Notes: a model not told the origin generated them from the sequence alone. A DNA stretch of 64,000 nt from an uncultured Bacteroidales bacterium (GCA_937899265.1 CALBPV010000005.1:1-64000), one strand, 5' to 3'; shown: positions 37,081 to 46,944, counted from the first letter of the stretch. Program-made: numbers and translations.

Positions 37081-39054
37081 ATGGCAACATTAGAAGAAGT
37101 CAAAGCAGACTTACGATATTTAGAGCTCCTGGCCAACAATTTTCCCACCGTCACGGCAGCGACTACAGAGATTATCAATCTCGAAGCAATCATGAACTTG
37201 CCCAAAGGCACAGAGCATTTCCTCAGTGACCTTCACGGCGAGGTCAGTGCATTCCAGCATGTGCTCAACAACGCTTCGGGTGTCATCCGCCGCAAAGTGG
37301 ACGACATCTTCGGCATGTCGATGCGCGAGCAGGACAAACGGGCACTGTGCGCCCTCATCTACTATCCTGAGGAACGTCTCCGCCTCGTGCGTGAACAGGA
37401 GATGGACGTGAAGGACTGGTATCGCATCACGCTCCATCAAGTGGTGGCTGTGGCTCGCATGGTCTCCTCGAAATACACGCGCTCTAAAGTGCGCAAGCTT
37501 CTGCCTACTGACTTTGCTTACGTCATCGAAGAATTGCTCCACGAAGACCAAAGCGAACCGGACAAACAGAACTACTATGCGGGAATCATCAACTCGATAG
37601 TCGATGTGAACCGTGCCGAGCAGTTCATCATCGCCATCTGCGAACTCATCCACCGTCTCGTCATCGACACACTCCACATCGTGGGCGACGTTTACGACCG
37701 TGGCCCCGGAGCGTGCCGAATCATGGAGATTCTGTCGAAATATCACGACTACGACATCCAATGGGGCAACCACGACATCTCATGGATGGGAGCCGCCTCG
37801 GGCAACCGCGCCCTGATGGCCAACGTTCTGCGCATCTCGATTCGCTATGCCAATGTGGAGACGCTCGAAGAAGGTTATTCCATCAACCTCCTTCCGCTGG
37901 CCACTTTTGCCATCGACACCTACGGCAATGACCCCTGCACCGTATTCCAGTCGAAAGACTTCGAAAACAACCAGCGCATGAAACGTTCGCTCCAACTCAT
38001 GTCGAGGATGCACAAAGCCATCTCCATCATCCAATTCAAACTCGAAGGACAGACCATTCTCCGTCATCCCGAGTACGGCATGAACGACCGTCTGCTGCTC
38101 GACAAGATAGACTACGAGCGCGGGGTGCTCTGTCTCAACGGCAAAGAATATCCCCTCACCGACACCAACTTCCCCACCATAGACCCCCAAAATCCCTATA
38201 AGCTGAGTGCCGAAGAAGAAGCTCTCATGGACCAGATAGCCCATTCCTTCTTCACCAGCGAGAAACTCCAGCAACATCTGCGCATCTTCTACCAACACGG
38301 AGCCTTGTATCTCACCCGCAACAACTGTCTGCTCTATCACGCCGCCATTCCGCTCAATCCGGACGGCACCTTCGAGGAGGTTTTGGTGGACGGCACGCTT
38401 TGGAAGGGCAAAGAACTGATGAAAAAGTGCGACTCCATGATACGCAAAGCATACTTTGCCCCGTGGGGTTCCGGCGAACGAGCCCAGGCTCTCGATTTCA
38501 TGTGGTATCTCTGGTGCGGTCCCAAGTCGCCGCTTTATAACAAAGACAAGATGACGACCCTGGAACGGTATTTCACCACCGACAAGGAATTGTATCGCGA
38601 AGTGAAGGGAGCCTATTACGAGCTGGCCAACACACGCGAAACCTGCGAAAACATCCTCCGGGAGTTCGGTCTCGATCCTTCCAAGAGCCGCATCATCAAC
38701 GGTCACATACCCGTGCGCACCCAATTGGGAGAGTCTCCCATGCGAGCCGAAGGCATGCGTCTCGTCATCGACGGCGGTTTCTCCAAGGCTTACCACAAGA
38801 CGACAGGCATCGCCGGCTACACGCTCATCTACAACAGTCACGGCATCCAGCTCATCCAACACGAAGCGTTCAATTCGATAGACGATGCCGTGTCGAAGGG
38901 TATAGACATCCACTCCCGCTTCGAACTGGAGAAATTCAATCACCGCATGTCGGTGCGCGAAACAGACCACGGGCGGGAACTCACCCAGCAGGTGCAACTG
39001 CTCGAAAAACTGCTGTATGCCTACCGCAACGGCCTGATTAAAGAGAAGAAATGA
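37081..39054 (+). CDS. fbp: Fructose-1,6-bisphosphatase, class III
   Basis: 657 residues, typical of the large class III enzyme of Bacteroidota and Firmicutes. It hydrolyses fructose 1,6-bisphosphate to fructose 6-phosphate in gluconeogenesis. Calcineurin-like metal-site motifs are FLSDLHGE (near 47), HIVGDVYDRGPG (near 200) and WGNHDISWMG (near 227), with INGHIPVRTQLGE later. The start at 37081 (MATLEEVKADLRYLEL) follows the promoter; the frame is open further upstream only because it overlaps folC in another frame. Its stop overlaps the next start by four bases (ATGA). Confidence 0.96.
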   Translation: MATLEEVKADLRYLELLANNFPTVTAATTEIINLEAIMNLPKGTEHFLSDLHGEVSAFQHVLNNASGVIRRKVDDIFGMSMREQDKRALCALIYYPEERLRLVREQEMDVKDWYRITLHQVVAVARMVSSKYTRSKVRKLLPTDFAYVIEELLHEDQSEPDKQNYYAGIINSIVDVNRAEQFIIAICELIHRLVIDTLHIVGDVYDRGPGACRIMEILSKYHDYDIQWGNHDISWMGAASGNRALMANVLRISIRYANVETLEEGYSINLLPLATFAIDTYGNDPCTVFQSKDFENNQRMKRSLQLMSRMHKAISIIQFKLEGQTILRHPEYGMNDRLLLDKIDYERGVLCLNGKEYPLTDTNFPTIDPQNPYKLSAEEEALMDQIAHSFFTSEKLQQHLRIFYQHGALYLTRNNCLLYHAAIPLNPDGTFEEVLVDGTLWKGKELMKKCDSMIRKAYFAPWGSGERAQALDFMWYLWCGPKSPLYNKDKMTTLERYFTTDKELYREVKGAYYELANTRETCENILREFGLDPSKSRIINGHIPVRTQLGESPMRAEGMRLVIDGGFSKAYHKTTGIAGYTLIYNSHGIQLIQHEAFNSIDDAVSKGIDIHSRFELEKFNHRMSVRETDHGRELTQQVQLLEKLLYAYRNGLIKEKK

Positions 39055-40202
39055 CATTCGACGACATCATAGGACAATCGGAGGCCATCCGAAGCCTTCG
39101 TGCCGCCATCGACAACAACCGTCTGCCCCACGCCCTGCTCATCGCCGGTCACGAAGGCACGGGCGGTCTGCCCTTGGCCTGGGCTGCTGCCCAATACATA
39201 CTCTGCACCCACAAAAACGAAAAGGGAGAAATCTGCGGAGACTGTCCCGACTGCGTACAGGCGGCCAAAGCGGCTCATCCGGATCTCCATTGGGTCTATC
39301 CTGTCATTAACAAAGGAAGCGGTTCTTCATCGGTCAGCACCGACTATGCCCGGGAGTGGCGTCAGGCTCTTATCGCCAATCCGTGGATGAGCCTCTCCCA
39401 GTGGGTTCGGGCGATGAGCAACGACGAGAATGCCAACAAACAGGCCAAAATCTTCGTGACGGAGGCTGCCGAAATCGTGCGGAAACTCTCCACCAAACCG
39501 CTCCAAAACGATTGGCGTGTGCTGATTCTATGGATGCCGGAACTGCTCAACGAAGATGCAGCCAACAAACTGCTCAAAATCATCGAAGAACCATACGACC
39601 ATACCTGCCTCATGCTTGTGTCGGCCAATCCGGAGAGAATCATCGGCACGATACGCAGCCGTGTGCAAAGACTCAATCTCCCGCTGCTGCCCGAAGAGGT
39701 GATTGCCGAAGCTTTGAACCAACGGTTCGGAACCTCACCGGCCAAAGCTTCCGAGATAGCGCACCTCAGTCACGGCTCGTGGATTACGGCACAGGAACTC
39801 CTCGCCAACGACGAGACACGAGCCTATTTCCTCGAGAAATTCACGGCCATGATGCGCCTCAGCTATGCACGCCGTCTCTTCGACATGAAAACCTGGAGCG
39901 AGGAGATGGCCTCGCTCACCCGCGAAAAACAATGTGCATACCTTCAGTTTGCCCAGTCTCAAATCAGAGAAAACTTCATCCTCAACTTCCAACAGCCCGA
40001 CATCATCTACCAGTCCGAAGAGGAGGCTCAGTTCTCGACCCGGTTCCATCCCTTCGTGAACCACAAAAACGTGGTGGGTATCATGAACGAACTCAGTCTC
40101 GCCGAACGTGATGTCAACCAGAACGTCAATTCAAAAATGGTGTTCTTCGACCTTGCCCTGCGGCTCATTATGCTCCTCAAAGCCCAAGAGAAATCCGGCT
40201 GA
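39051..40202 (+). CDS. holB: DNA polymerase III delta' subunit (clamp loader)
   Basis: 383 residues. The AAA+ clamp-loader fold is recognised from MTFDDIIGQSEAIRSLRAAI, LPHALLIAGHEGTGGLPLAWA, a four-Cys zinc site around CTHK...ICGDCPDC, and RVLILWMPELLNEDAANKLLKIIEEP. The nucleotide loop is degenerate (GHEGTGGLPLA lacks the GKT/S), as expected for a delta' subunit that does not hydrolyse ATP. The later sensor-type sequence RIIGTIRSRVQRLNLPLL is kept. It overlaps fbp by four bases, so the two are probably translationally coupled although functionally unrelated. Confidence 0.9.
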   Translation: MTFDDIIGQSEAIRSLRAAIDNNRLPHALLIAGHEGTGGLPLAWAAAQYILCTHKNEKGEICGDCPDCVQAAKAAHPDLHWVYPVINKGSGSSSVSTDYAREWRQALIANPWMSLSQWVRAMSNDENANKQAKIFVTEAAEIVRKLSTKPLQNDWRVLILWMPELLNEDAANKLLKIIEEPYDHTCLMLVSANPERIIGTIRSRVQRLNLPLLPEEVIAEALNQRFGTSPAKASEIAHLSHGSWITAQELLANDETRAYFLEKFTAMMRLSYARRLFDMKTWSEEMASLTREKQCAYLQFAQSQIRENFILNFQQPDIIYQSEEEAQFSTRFHPFVNHKNVVGIMNELSLAERDVNQNVNSKMVFFDLALRLIMLLKAQEKSG

Positions 40203-40337
40203 AGAATACTGCCGCCCAGCCTCCCCGCAAAAGAAAGAAGAAGACCATCTCCCGATGCCCTTCTTCACTAATCTTAAATCTAATACCATGAAAAACACGG
40301 GACAAATATAATCTTTTTTTCACAAAAACAACAACAG

Positions 40338-40383
40338 AGATGAAAGAAATCGGGAATGATTTTAAATGATTTAACTTTCATCT
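40338..40383. terminator. Inverted repeat between convergent holB and pgeF
   Basis: AGATGAAAG (40338-40346) and CTTTCATCT (40375-40383) are exact inverted copies separated by 28 AT-rich bases, followed by TTTG. The loop is long for an intrinsic terminator. It lies in the 221-base gap between two convergent genes and could serve either. Confidence 0.4.
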
Positions 40384-40423
40384 TTGTTCAGAAGAGCATC
40401 TAAAGATTTTTTAAGGAAAAAAA

Positions 40424-41206
40424 TCAAGTCTGCTTCATCATAATACAAGAAGCCATCCTGCCGGACTTGACACCAATGCGCCGGGCGGAGAACAGACGGT
40501 CGGGATTTTGCCATGTACAGAAGGGAGTACAATCCATCCGGTCGAGTTCGAGACCGGCCTCCAGAAGATCCTCGACATTCGACTGCCAAAGATCGACGTG
40601 CGGCTTGACATAGCCCTCACGGGAGACACAATCCCCGCGTCCTGCTGCTGCAAAAGCCTCGGCGACCTCCTCTCCCACCTCAAAAGCGGCAGGAGAAATG
40701 GACGGCCCTATCGCCGCGTATATATCCGAGGGCTTGCTGCCTGAAAGAGCCTGCATACGCGAAACGGCTTTTTTTACAATATGTTTCACCGTGCCGCGCC
40801 ATCCTGCATGAACAGCCGCAACGGTTTCTGTAGCAGCATCATACAACAACACCGGCACACAGTCGGCTGTGGATATGCCTATGAGAAAGTTTTTCTCCCG
40901 CGTTATCACCCCGTCCGCCTCCAAAGCCTGCGGCGTGCCGGCCTCCACGACAGCTATCTCGTCGCCGTGCACCTGACGGGGAAACCACATCCGCGAAACG
41001 GGAATGCCGACGGCATCGGCCACAGCCTGACGGCAAGCCGCCACGTGGGCGGAAGTGTCGCCGCTATAGTCGCAGAGATTCCATTCAGAATAGGGATTGC
41101 CGTCGGCAACCTCGCCCCGCAAGGTGAAAAAATGAGCCAAAGCGGACTGTCCGAGGAGCAGTTCGCTTTGAAGTACGGGAATATTCTGAATCCGGGATTC
41201 TTTCAT
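40424..41206 (-). CDS. pgeF: PgeF/YfiH family purine nucleoside-acting enzyme (multicopper-oxidase-like, laccase domain)
   Basis: 260 residues from the ATG at 41206, which shares one base with the obg stop codon (TGATG); TTG and GTG codons just upstream are less likely. Family motifs are WFPRQVHGDEIAVV, GISTADCVPVLLYD with the conserved Cys, and VAAVHAGWRGTVKHIVKKAV with the conserved His and Arg, and YAAIGPSISPAAFEVGEEV. Members of this family (LACC1/YfiH) act on purine nucleosides as phosphorylases and deaminases, and YfiH has also been linked to peptidoglycan precursor editing. Its place after hpt, adk and obg fits a purine-related role. Confidence 0.88.
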   Translation of the reverse strand: MKESRIQNIPVLQSELLLGQSALAHFFTLRGEVADGNPYSEWNLCDYSGDTSAHVAACRQAVADAVGIPVSRMWFPRQVHGDEIAVVEAGTPQALEADGVITREKNFLIGISTADCVPVLLYDAATETVAAVHAGWRGTVKHIVKKAVSRMQALSGSKPSDIYAAIGPSISPAAFEVGEEVAEAFAAAGRGDCVSREGYVKPHVDLWQSNVEDLLEAGLELDRMDCTPFCTWQNPDRLFSARRIGVKSGRMASCIMMKQT

Positions 41207-42339
41207 CACCAATCCACTTCAATGTCACCGGACTCTTCGGCCACCGGTCCTTCATGTCCGAAGGGGTCGTATTCCTCATAGTTGTCCTCGTCGGATGGCC
41301 GGGAAACATCCAGATTGCGATGTGTGAAAGTCTGAATACGATTGGACTCATCATTGAGGATGTTCCAAAGGGCATCCTTCAACTCCGAAAGACCCAAGCC
41401 GGAGACCGCAGAAATAAAGACGGCAGGAATTCCGTCGGGCAATTCGGCACGCATCTGCTCAATGAGTTCGTCATCCAGCATATCACATTTGGTGATGGCC
41501 AACAGACGCTGTTTGTCCATCAGCTCGGGATTGTATTTGGTGAGTTCCCCGAGCAGGATTTCATAATCTTTGCGAATATCGGCGGTATCGGCGGGAATCA
41601 TGAAGAGGAGTACCGAGTTGCGTTCGATATGTCGCAAGAAACGGAGTCCGATGCCTTTTCCTTCAGAAGCTCCCTCGATGATGCCGGGAATATCAGCCAT
41701 CACAAACGAACGGTTGTCGCGATAGGGAACGAGCCCCAACATGGGTTCGAGGGTGGTGAAGGGATAGTCGGCAATCTTGGGTTTGGCCTTAGACAAGGCG
41801 GAAACAAGGGTGGATTTTCCGGCATTGGGGAACCCCACCAAACCCACATCGGCCAAAAGCTTCAGTTCAAGAATGACAGTACGCTCCACCGAAGGTTCGC
41901 CGGGCTGCGCATAGCGGGGAGTCTGGTTGGTCGCCGAGCGGAACTGCCAGTTGCCCAAACCTCCTCGGCCTCCCTTGAGCAGGGTGAGTGTCTGTCCGTC
42001 CTCGGTAATCTCTGCCAGATACTCTCCGGTCTCGGCATCGTAGGCCACCGTGCCGCACGGCACTTCGACGGTCACCGACTCGCCGTCCTTTCCGTGACTT
42101 TTGTTTTCGCCGCCCCGCTGTCCGTCGCCGGCAAAGATATGCCGCTGATAGCGAAGATGAAGGAGCGTCCAAAAGTTACGGTTGCCGTGCAGGATGACAT
42201 CGCCGCCCTTACCGCCATCGCCGCCGTCGGGGCCTCCCTTGGGTAGATATTTGGCTGTGTGAAGGTGCATACACCCTGCTCCGCCCTTTCCGGAACGGCA
42301 GTAAATCTTGACGTAATCGACGAAATTGGTTTCTGCCAT
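41206..42339 (-). CDS. obg: GTPase Obg, ribosome-assembly and stress factor
   Basis: 377 residues. The N-terminal glycine-rich Obg fold is clear ([55 protein letters not shown]). The G domain has G1 [10 protein letters not shown], switch [11 protein letters not shown]3 [16 protein letters not shown], and G4 TKCD. The C-terminal tail is short and acidic. It associates with the large ribosomal subunit and (p)ppGpp signalling. It follows adk by 3 bases and shares one base with pgeF, so the group is one operon. Confidence 0.97.
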   Translation of the reverse strand: MAETNFVDYVKIYCRSGKGGAGCMHLHTAKYLPKGGPDGGDGGKGGDVILHGNRNFWTLLHLRYQRHIFAGDGQRGGENKSHGKDGESVTVEVPCGTVAYDAETGEYLAEITEDGQTLTLLKGGRGGLGNWQFRSATNQTPRYAQPGEPSVERTVILELKLLADVGLVGFPNAGKSTLVSALSKAKPKIADYPFTTLEPMLGLVPYRDNRSFVMADIPGIIEGASEGKGIGLRFLRHIERNSVLLFMIPADTADIRKDYEILLGELTKYNPELMDKQRLLAITKCDMLDDELIEQMRAELPDGIPAVFISAVSGLGLSELKDALWNILNDESNRIQTFTHRNLDVSRPSDEDNYEEYDPFGHEGPVAEESGDIEVDW

Positions 42340-42342
42340 GAG

Positions 42343-42918
42343 TTATTTGACGGCTTCGATAGCGGCCTTGATATCGCTGTAGATGCGGTCGATGGAGCCT
42401 ACGCCTTCTATGCGTGCGTACTTGCCCTGCCGGATGTAGAACTCACGCAGGGGCTGAGTCTGTGCGTGATAGGTCTCAAGACGCTTCCGGGCTGTCTCCT
42501 CATTGTCATCGCTGCGGCCGGAGGTCTGTCCGCGCAGGATGATACGCTTGACGAGCTCGGCATCATCGACCTCGAGTCCTATGACTGTCGATACCTTTTC
42601 GCCGCGTTCCGCCAGCATCTTGTCGAGGATTTTGGCCTGTTCGATGTCGCGGGGGAATCCGTCGAAAATCACACCGGGAACAGACTTGCCCAAGCTGTCG
42701 AGCACAGAGGCAAGAATGCCCACCACAAGTTCATCGGGCACAAGCTGTCCCTTCTCGATGTAGCCTTTGGCGGTCTTTCCGAGTTCTGTCTCCTTCTTGA
42801 TTTCATTGCGAAGCGCATCGCCGGTAGAGATGTGCGCCACGCCGTATTCGGCGATAATCTTGTCGCTCTGGGTGCCTTTGCCGGAACCGGGGGCACCGAA
42901 AATTACGATATTCAGCAT
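42343..42918 (-). CDS. adk: Adenylate kinase
   Basis: 191 residues from the ATG at 42918; a TTG two codons upstream is an unlikely start. It catalyses the phosphotransfer between ATP and AMP. Motifs are the P-loop GAPGSGKGTQSDKI, AMP-site STGDALRNEI, GVIFDGFPRDIEQAKILD and LRGQTSGRSDDNEE, where a short lid replaces the long zinc-type lid. It lies between hpt (52 bases) and obg (3 bases). Confidence 0.97.
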   Translation of the reverse strand: MLNIVIFGAPGSGKGTQSDKIIAEYGVAHISTGDALRNEIKKETELGKTAKGYIEKGQLVPDELVVGILASVLDSLGKSVPGVIFDGFPRDIEQAKILDKMLAERGEKVSTVIGLEVDDAELVKRIILRGQTSGRSDDNEETARKRLETYHAQTQPLREFYIRQGKYARIEGVGSIDRIYSDIKAAIEAVK

Positions 42919-42970
42919 TTTCAATTAAGTGATTGCAGTTTGTTGTTGTTAAATATGAAATGTTTGGAAC

Positions 42971-43513
42971 TTATTCGTTGAGCACGTAAATGTCGGGCAG
43001 ATTGCGTCCCTCCTCGTCGTAGTCGAGGCCGTAACCCACGATGAAGTCGTTGGGAATCTCGAGGGCACAGTAGTCGATGTGGAGCGTGGGCACCTTGAGG
43101 GCGGCAGGCTTGCGCAAGAGGGTTGAAACATAGACATGGGCGGCACCGAGGTCATAGAGCTGCGCAATCATGCGATCCATCGTGTAACCGGAATCGACAA
43201 TATCCTCGACCACCACAACCGTGCGACCCACCATCGACTCGTGGAGAGAGGCGATGGTCTTGACTTTGCCGGAGGTGTTCATACCCTCGTAGGACTTCAT
43301 GCGCATGAAGGTAATCTGCGAGGGAATGGTGATGCGCCGATAGAGATCGGCAGCAAAGATAAAGGCTCCGTTGAGGACAGCCACAAAGATGGGATTTTTG
43401 TTGGCAAGATCGGCATTGATGCGGGCAGCAACCCGATCCACGGCTTCCAGAATCTCCGCCTGTGTGAGATAGAGACGGAATTCACGGTCTTTGACTTTGA
43501 CTATATTTTCCAT
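42971..43513 (-). CDS. hpt: Hypoxanthine phosphoribosyltransferase
   Basis: 180 residues. It salvages hypoxanthine and guanine with phosphoribosyl pyrophosphate. The PRPP motif is VVVVEDIVDSGYTM; PIFVAVLNGAFIFAADLYRR and the loop region FMRMKSYEGMNTSGKV are also typical, as is the C-terminal FIVGYGLDYDEEGRNLPDIYVL. It begins 3 bases after the YD-repeat lipoprotein gene. Confidence 0.95.
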   Translation of the reverse strand: MENIVKVKDREFRLYLTQAEILEAVDRVAARINADLANKNPIFVAVLNGAFIFAADLYRRITIPSQITFMRMKSYEGMNTSGKVKTIASLHESMVGRTVVVVEDIVDSGYTMDRMIAQLYDLGAAHVYVSTLLRKPAALKVPTLHIDYCALEIPNDFIVGYGLDYDEEGRNLPDIYVLNE

Positions 43514-43516
43514 AAT

Positions 43517-45112
43517 TCATTTATAGTATTGGAGGGAACGGAATTCAACCTTTTTACAGTAACCTTGGGCATCATAAGTATTGCGGCGTGTCCAGTTTCC
43601 GTAAGAGTCGTATTCGTAATCATAGGTTTCCTCGACTTCGCCTTTGCTGACATGGACAGAGTCGTCGTTCTGATGATTGTAAATATAATCGGTGAGGACG
43701 GTATCGCCGTTTTGGATATAAAGAGACTGCACCAGATGTCCGTCGCTGATGGTGGATACGTTGTCGTAGGAATTGCCGTATGCCGTAACATCGAAATGGG
43801 TTCGAGACACATAGTCTCTGTTGCCCTCTCCTTCGTAGGTGATTGCAATCGAATAGAAGGGAGTGTCATCTTCAGTCTTACGTGTCTCATAGTGGGTTGT
43901 GCGTCCGTAAGTGTCGCGCGTCTCCGTGATGTTGAGCAGGCCGTACATCGTATTGACATTGTCGCGGCTGACCGTACCGAACCCGTCGGCATCGTATTCG
44001 AAGCGAGCCACTACGCTGTCCTTTTCGTTACGATAGGCAATGTCGCGTCCCTTTTTGTCACGTTCATGCAACTCGGCATTCATCTTCCTCGACTTGAAAA
44101 GGTGAGTCCGAATATAACGTGCTCCGTTTTCGAAGTTCTGTACTTTGAGGGTTCCGAGATCGTCATCGTTGTAGAGAGTGGCGATGAGAACCGTATCCCC
44201 CTTGGCATCCAGACGGTATTTATAGCTGTAATGAAAGGTCGAACCGTTCTCGTAGATGATGTCTTCGGCAGCGGGAGCCGTGCCGTTATCACCATACATA
44301 CAAGTTGTTCGCTTAACGAGATGCGCAGTGTCGTTCCTGAATTTGTAACGTTCTGTCTGTGTCATCCTTCCGGAAGTGTCATATTCATAAACGAGGTGGA
44401 TGCTGTCTCCGCTCTCAGTACCCTCAGAGCGCAAGAGAAGACCGTCTGCACTGTAAGTATTCCGAGTCGATTCTCCCACGCGCCAAGTGCCGGATTTATA
44501 ATTCTGATAACGCCTCGTCAGAATGCGTCCGGCCGCATCATAAGTATAGTCATAGCGATGAAGGCCGTTGTCGGCTGATACCACATGTCCGTTGTCGTCG
44601 GTCACAACTTCCATCTTACCCCCGTGATATTCCGGAGGATCGCTGAATACCGACCAAAGACCCAAGGTCAGGAGATTGAATAAGAAATCCTCCTCTTCCC
44701 CGTTTGTGTTGACCATTTCATCAATGGGATAGCCATACTCATCGTAGTTGGTCTGCAGAATAATCTTTCCGTTCTCCTCCATGCGATAACGAAGGCTCTT
44801 TGCCCCGTTTGCCTGATAGGATTCGTACCAAAAGCCGTCGGGATCCATGAAATAATCGCGCCGGTCGGTAAAGCGTCCATCACAGTCGAAACGCATCAAG
44901 TTGGATCCGGATGCGGAAGGATGCAGATTGGCAAGTGTATAGTCGGCATCCGGATTCTTCTTGAGAGGAACGCGAATGTCGAACGAAACGGTGAGTACCT
45001 CCTTCACATTGCCGCGCAATTCCTTTTTCTCACGGTCGGAGAGATTGGACTTGGAGCAAGAAACTACAGACAGACCCACAGCAAGCAGGACGAGAAGAGA
45101 ATAAGGTTTCAT
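43517..45112 (-). CDS. YD-repeat-like lipoprotein
   Basis: 531 residues from the ATG at 45112, which opens with a lipoprotein signal MKPYSLLVLLAVGLSVVSC; 12 further codons are open upstream but lack a signal. The rest is beta-rich with Rhs/YD-like units: YDEYGYPIDEMV, YDYTYDAAGRILTRRYQNY, YEYDTSGRMTQTERY, FEYDADGFGTVSRD and RDTYGRTTHYET. It is far shorter than Rhs toxins and has no toxin tip. Function unknown; cell-envelope attachment is expected. It lies 43 bases after the POT transporter and 3 bases before hpt. Confidence 0.78.
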   Translation of the reverse strand: MKPYSLLVLLAVGLSVVSCSKSNLSDREKKELRGNVKEVLTVSFDIRVPLKKNPDADYTLANLHPSASGSNLMRFDCDGRFTDRRDYFMDPDGFWYESYQANGAKSLRYRMEENGKIILQTNYDEYGYPIDEMVNTNGEEEDFLFNLLTLGLWSVFSDPPEYHGGKMEVVTDDNGHVVSADNGLHRYDYTYDAAGRILTRRYQNYKSGTWRVGESTRNTYSADGLLLRSEGTESGDSIHLVYEYDTSGRMTQTERYKFRNDTAHLVKRTTCMYGDNGTAPAAEDIIYENGSTFHYSYKYRLDAKGDTVLIATLYNDDDLGTLKVQNFENGARYIRTHLFKSRKMNAELHERDKKGRDIAYRNEKDSVVARFEYDADGFGTVSRDNVNTMYGLLNITETRDTYGRTTHYETRKTEDDTPFYSIAITYEGEGNRDYVSRTHFDVTAYGNSYDNVSTISDGHLVQSLYIQNGDTVLTDYIYNHQNDDSVHVSKGEVEETYDYEYDSYGNWTRRNTYDAQGYCKKVEFRSLQYYK

Positions 45113-45155
45113 ACTGATTCTTGTTTGGGGGAATTTGGCATGTAACAAAGAATGA

Positions 45156-46760
45156 TTATTCGATGCCCTTCATCATCTTCTTCAGCAGCGGGCAGAGGCA
45201 GAACAGCAGGATGGCTGCCACACCGGCCATAACGGCGAAGAGCATGAAGAACTGGTCAAGGGTGCCAATCTCGAAACCGAGGAACGACTTGGCAGGCTGA
45301 CCCTCGACGGGGAGCAGTGTAGCCAGGTTGCCTGCCAGGATGTTGGATGCCGCATTGGACATGAACCAAACACCCATGAGAAGAGAAGCCAAGTGGGCAG
45401 GAGACAGCTTGTTGACCATAGAGAGACCGATGGGCGAAAGCGAGAGTTCGCCGAGCGTGTGGATGAAATAGAGAGCCAAAAGCCAGAACATCGAAACCTT
45501 CACACCGGGCTCAAGTCCCTTGGTGGCAAAAGCGATGACGAAATAGCCGATGGAAAGCAGGGAGAGACCGATGGCCTGCTTGACAGGCGAAGCGGGTTCA
45601 AGATTCCGCTTGCCGAGGAAACTCCACAGGGAAGCCATAATGGGCGCGAACGACACAACCACGATGGGGTTGATGCTCTGGAACCAAGTGGTCTTGAACT
45701 CCAGGGAACCCAACATGCGGTCCACCTGCTTGTCGGCAAAGATGGTGAGCGAAGAACCGGCCTGCTCGAAGGCACTCCAGAAGAATATCACAAAGACGGC
45801 GATGATGTAAATCACACCGATGCGGCTCTTCTCCACACCCGTCAGCGTGCGGTCGGTGATGATGAACACGGGCAGCGCGATAGAGAGGGCATAGATGGCA
45901 GCCGAGATATAATCATTGAAAGATTCCGTGTTCCAGGCGAACAGGCAGAAAAGTGCCACGGCACCTGTAATGCACCCCCAAAGGCGGAAGGGAGAGTTCT
46001 TGCGGGCACGGCGTTCAGCCTCGGCATCATTATCCTCGACAGCTTCCTTTTGGTGAAGAAGTTCGCTCTTGGCAGGCGGCAGGCCGATGCCCAATCCTTC
46101 AGGCGTGACAAGATATTTGTCCTTGAGGGCGACAAAGACCACAACCGAGAGAATCATGGCGATGCATGCCGCTAGGAAGCCCCACTTGAAGGGTGAAAGG
46201 TCGTTCCAGGAGCCTTCGCCCAACGTACCGCAGACAAACGGAGCGATGAAAGCGCCCACATTGATGCCCATGTAGAAAATGGTGAAGGCAGCATCTTTGC
46301 GCTTGTCGGTCGGCGTGTAGAGGTCACCCACCATCGTCGAGATATTGGGTTTGAAGAAGCCGTTGCCCATAATCAGACATCCCAGACCGAGGAAGAGGAA
46401 GACGAGGGAAAGGGAGTTGTCCACACCCGGGTCGATGGCTCCGTTGGCCGAGAAGATGGATTGATGAACGAAACATGCGCTGAGGAACATGAAGAACTGA
46501 CCGAGAGCCATCGTCAACCCGCCGACGACGATACTCCTGCGATTGCCCCAATAGCGGTCGGAAATCCATCCGCCAAGGAGAGGAGTCAGATAAACGAGGC
46601 CCGTATAGGAGCCGTAAATTTGGGAAGACATGCTGCTGTCGAAAAACGCAGCCACGAGATAAAGCACAAAGAGTGCACGCATGCCGTAGTAGCTGAAACG
46701 TTCAGCCATCTCGGTCACAAACAAAAGATACAATCCTTTGGGGTGTCCTGAATTTGCCAT
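45156..46760 (-). CDS. Proton-dependent oligopeptide transporter (POT family)
   Basis: 534 residues with about 12-14 membrane segments. The proton-coupling motif EMAERFSYYGMRALFVLYL is at the N-terminus, GGWISDRYWGNRRSIVVGG follows, and FTIFYMGINVGAFIAPFVCG is the PTR2 signature. It imports di- or tripeptides across the inner membrane. In this window a peptidase (pepT) lies divergently nearby, a possible functional partner. A one-mismatch -7 box lies 45 bases upstream. Confidence 0.94.
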   Translation of the reverse strand: MANSGHPKGLYLLFVTEMAERFSYYGMRALFVLYLVAAFFDSSMSSQIYGSYTGLVYLTPLLGGWISDRYWGNRRSIVVGGLTMALGQFFMFLSACFVHQSIFSANGAIDPGVDNSLSLVFLFLGLGCLIMGNGFFKPNISTMVGDLYTPTDKRKDAAFTIFYMGINVGAFIAPFVCGTLGEGSWNDLSPFKWGFLAACIAMILSVVVFVALKDKYLVTPEGLGIGLPPAKSELLHQKEAVEDNDAEAERRARKNSPFRLWGCITGAVALFCLFAWNTESFNDYISAAIYALSIALPVFIITDRTLTGVEKSRIGVIYIIAVFVIFFWSAFEQAGSSLTIFADKQVDRMLGSLEFKTTWFQSINPIVVVSFAPIMASLWSFLGKRNLEPASPVKQAIGLSLLSIGYFVIAFATKGLEPGVKVSMFWLLALYFIHTLGELSLSPIGLSMVNKLSPAHLASLLMGVWFMSNAASNILAGNLATLLPVEGQPAKSFLGFEIGTLDQFFMLFAVMAGVAAILLFCLCPLLKKMMKGIE

Positions 46761-46804
46761 TTTTGCTATGTATTGTTTCCTAATTTGTAATTTAAAATTT
46801 GGCG

Positions 46805-46812
46805 CGAAGATA
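46805..46812 (-). promoter_or_regulatory. Possible -7 element for the POT transporter run
   Basis: On the - strand the sequence reads TATCTTCG, one mismatch from TAnnTTTG, 45 bases before the start at 46760. No -33 motif is evident. Confidence 0.4.
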
Positions 46813-46944
46813 CAAAAAAAAATTCATTTCAGCGGTATGAAAGTCCAAAATTCATGCATTTTGGAAATCAAAAACGCATTTTTCGGTTCATTTTGTAATG
46901 TGCACGATGATTTTTGGTTCCCTTTTTCCGTTCCCCGAACAGAA

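Noticed and set aside
40303..40310. TATATTTG on the - strand between holB and pgeF as a promoter
   Set aside because: It points away from pgeF into the end of holB, has no -33 element at the right distance and no gene downstream.
43136..44578. 480-residue frame on the + strand opposite the YD-repeat lipoprotein
   Set aside because: The - strand gene has a lipobox, YD repeats and tight operon spacing; the opposite frame has nothing recognisable.
45393..46175. 260-residue frame on the + strand within the POT transporter gene
   Set aside because: Highly charged mirror frame of a membrane-protein gene; no motif.
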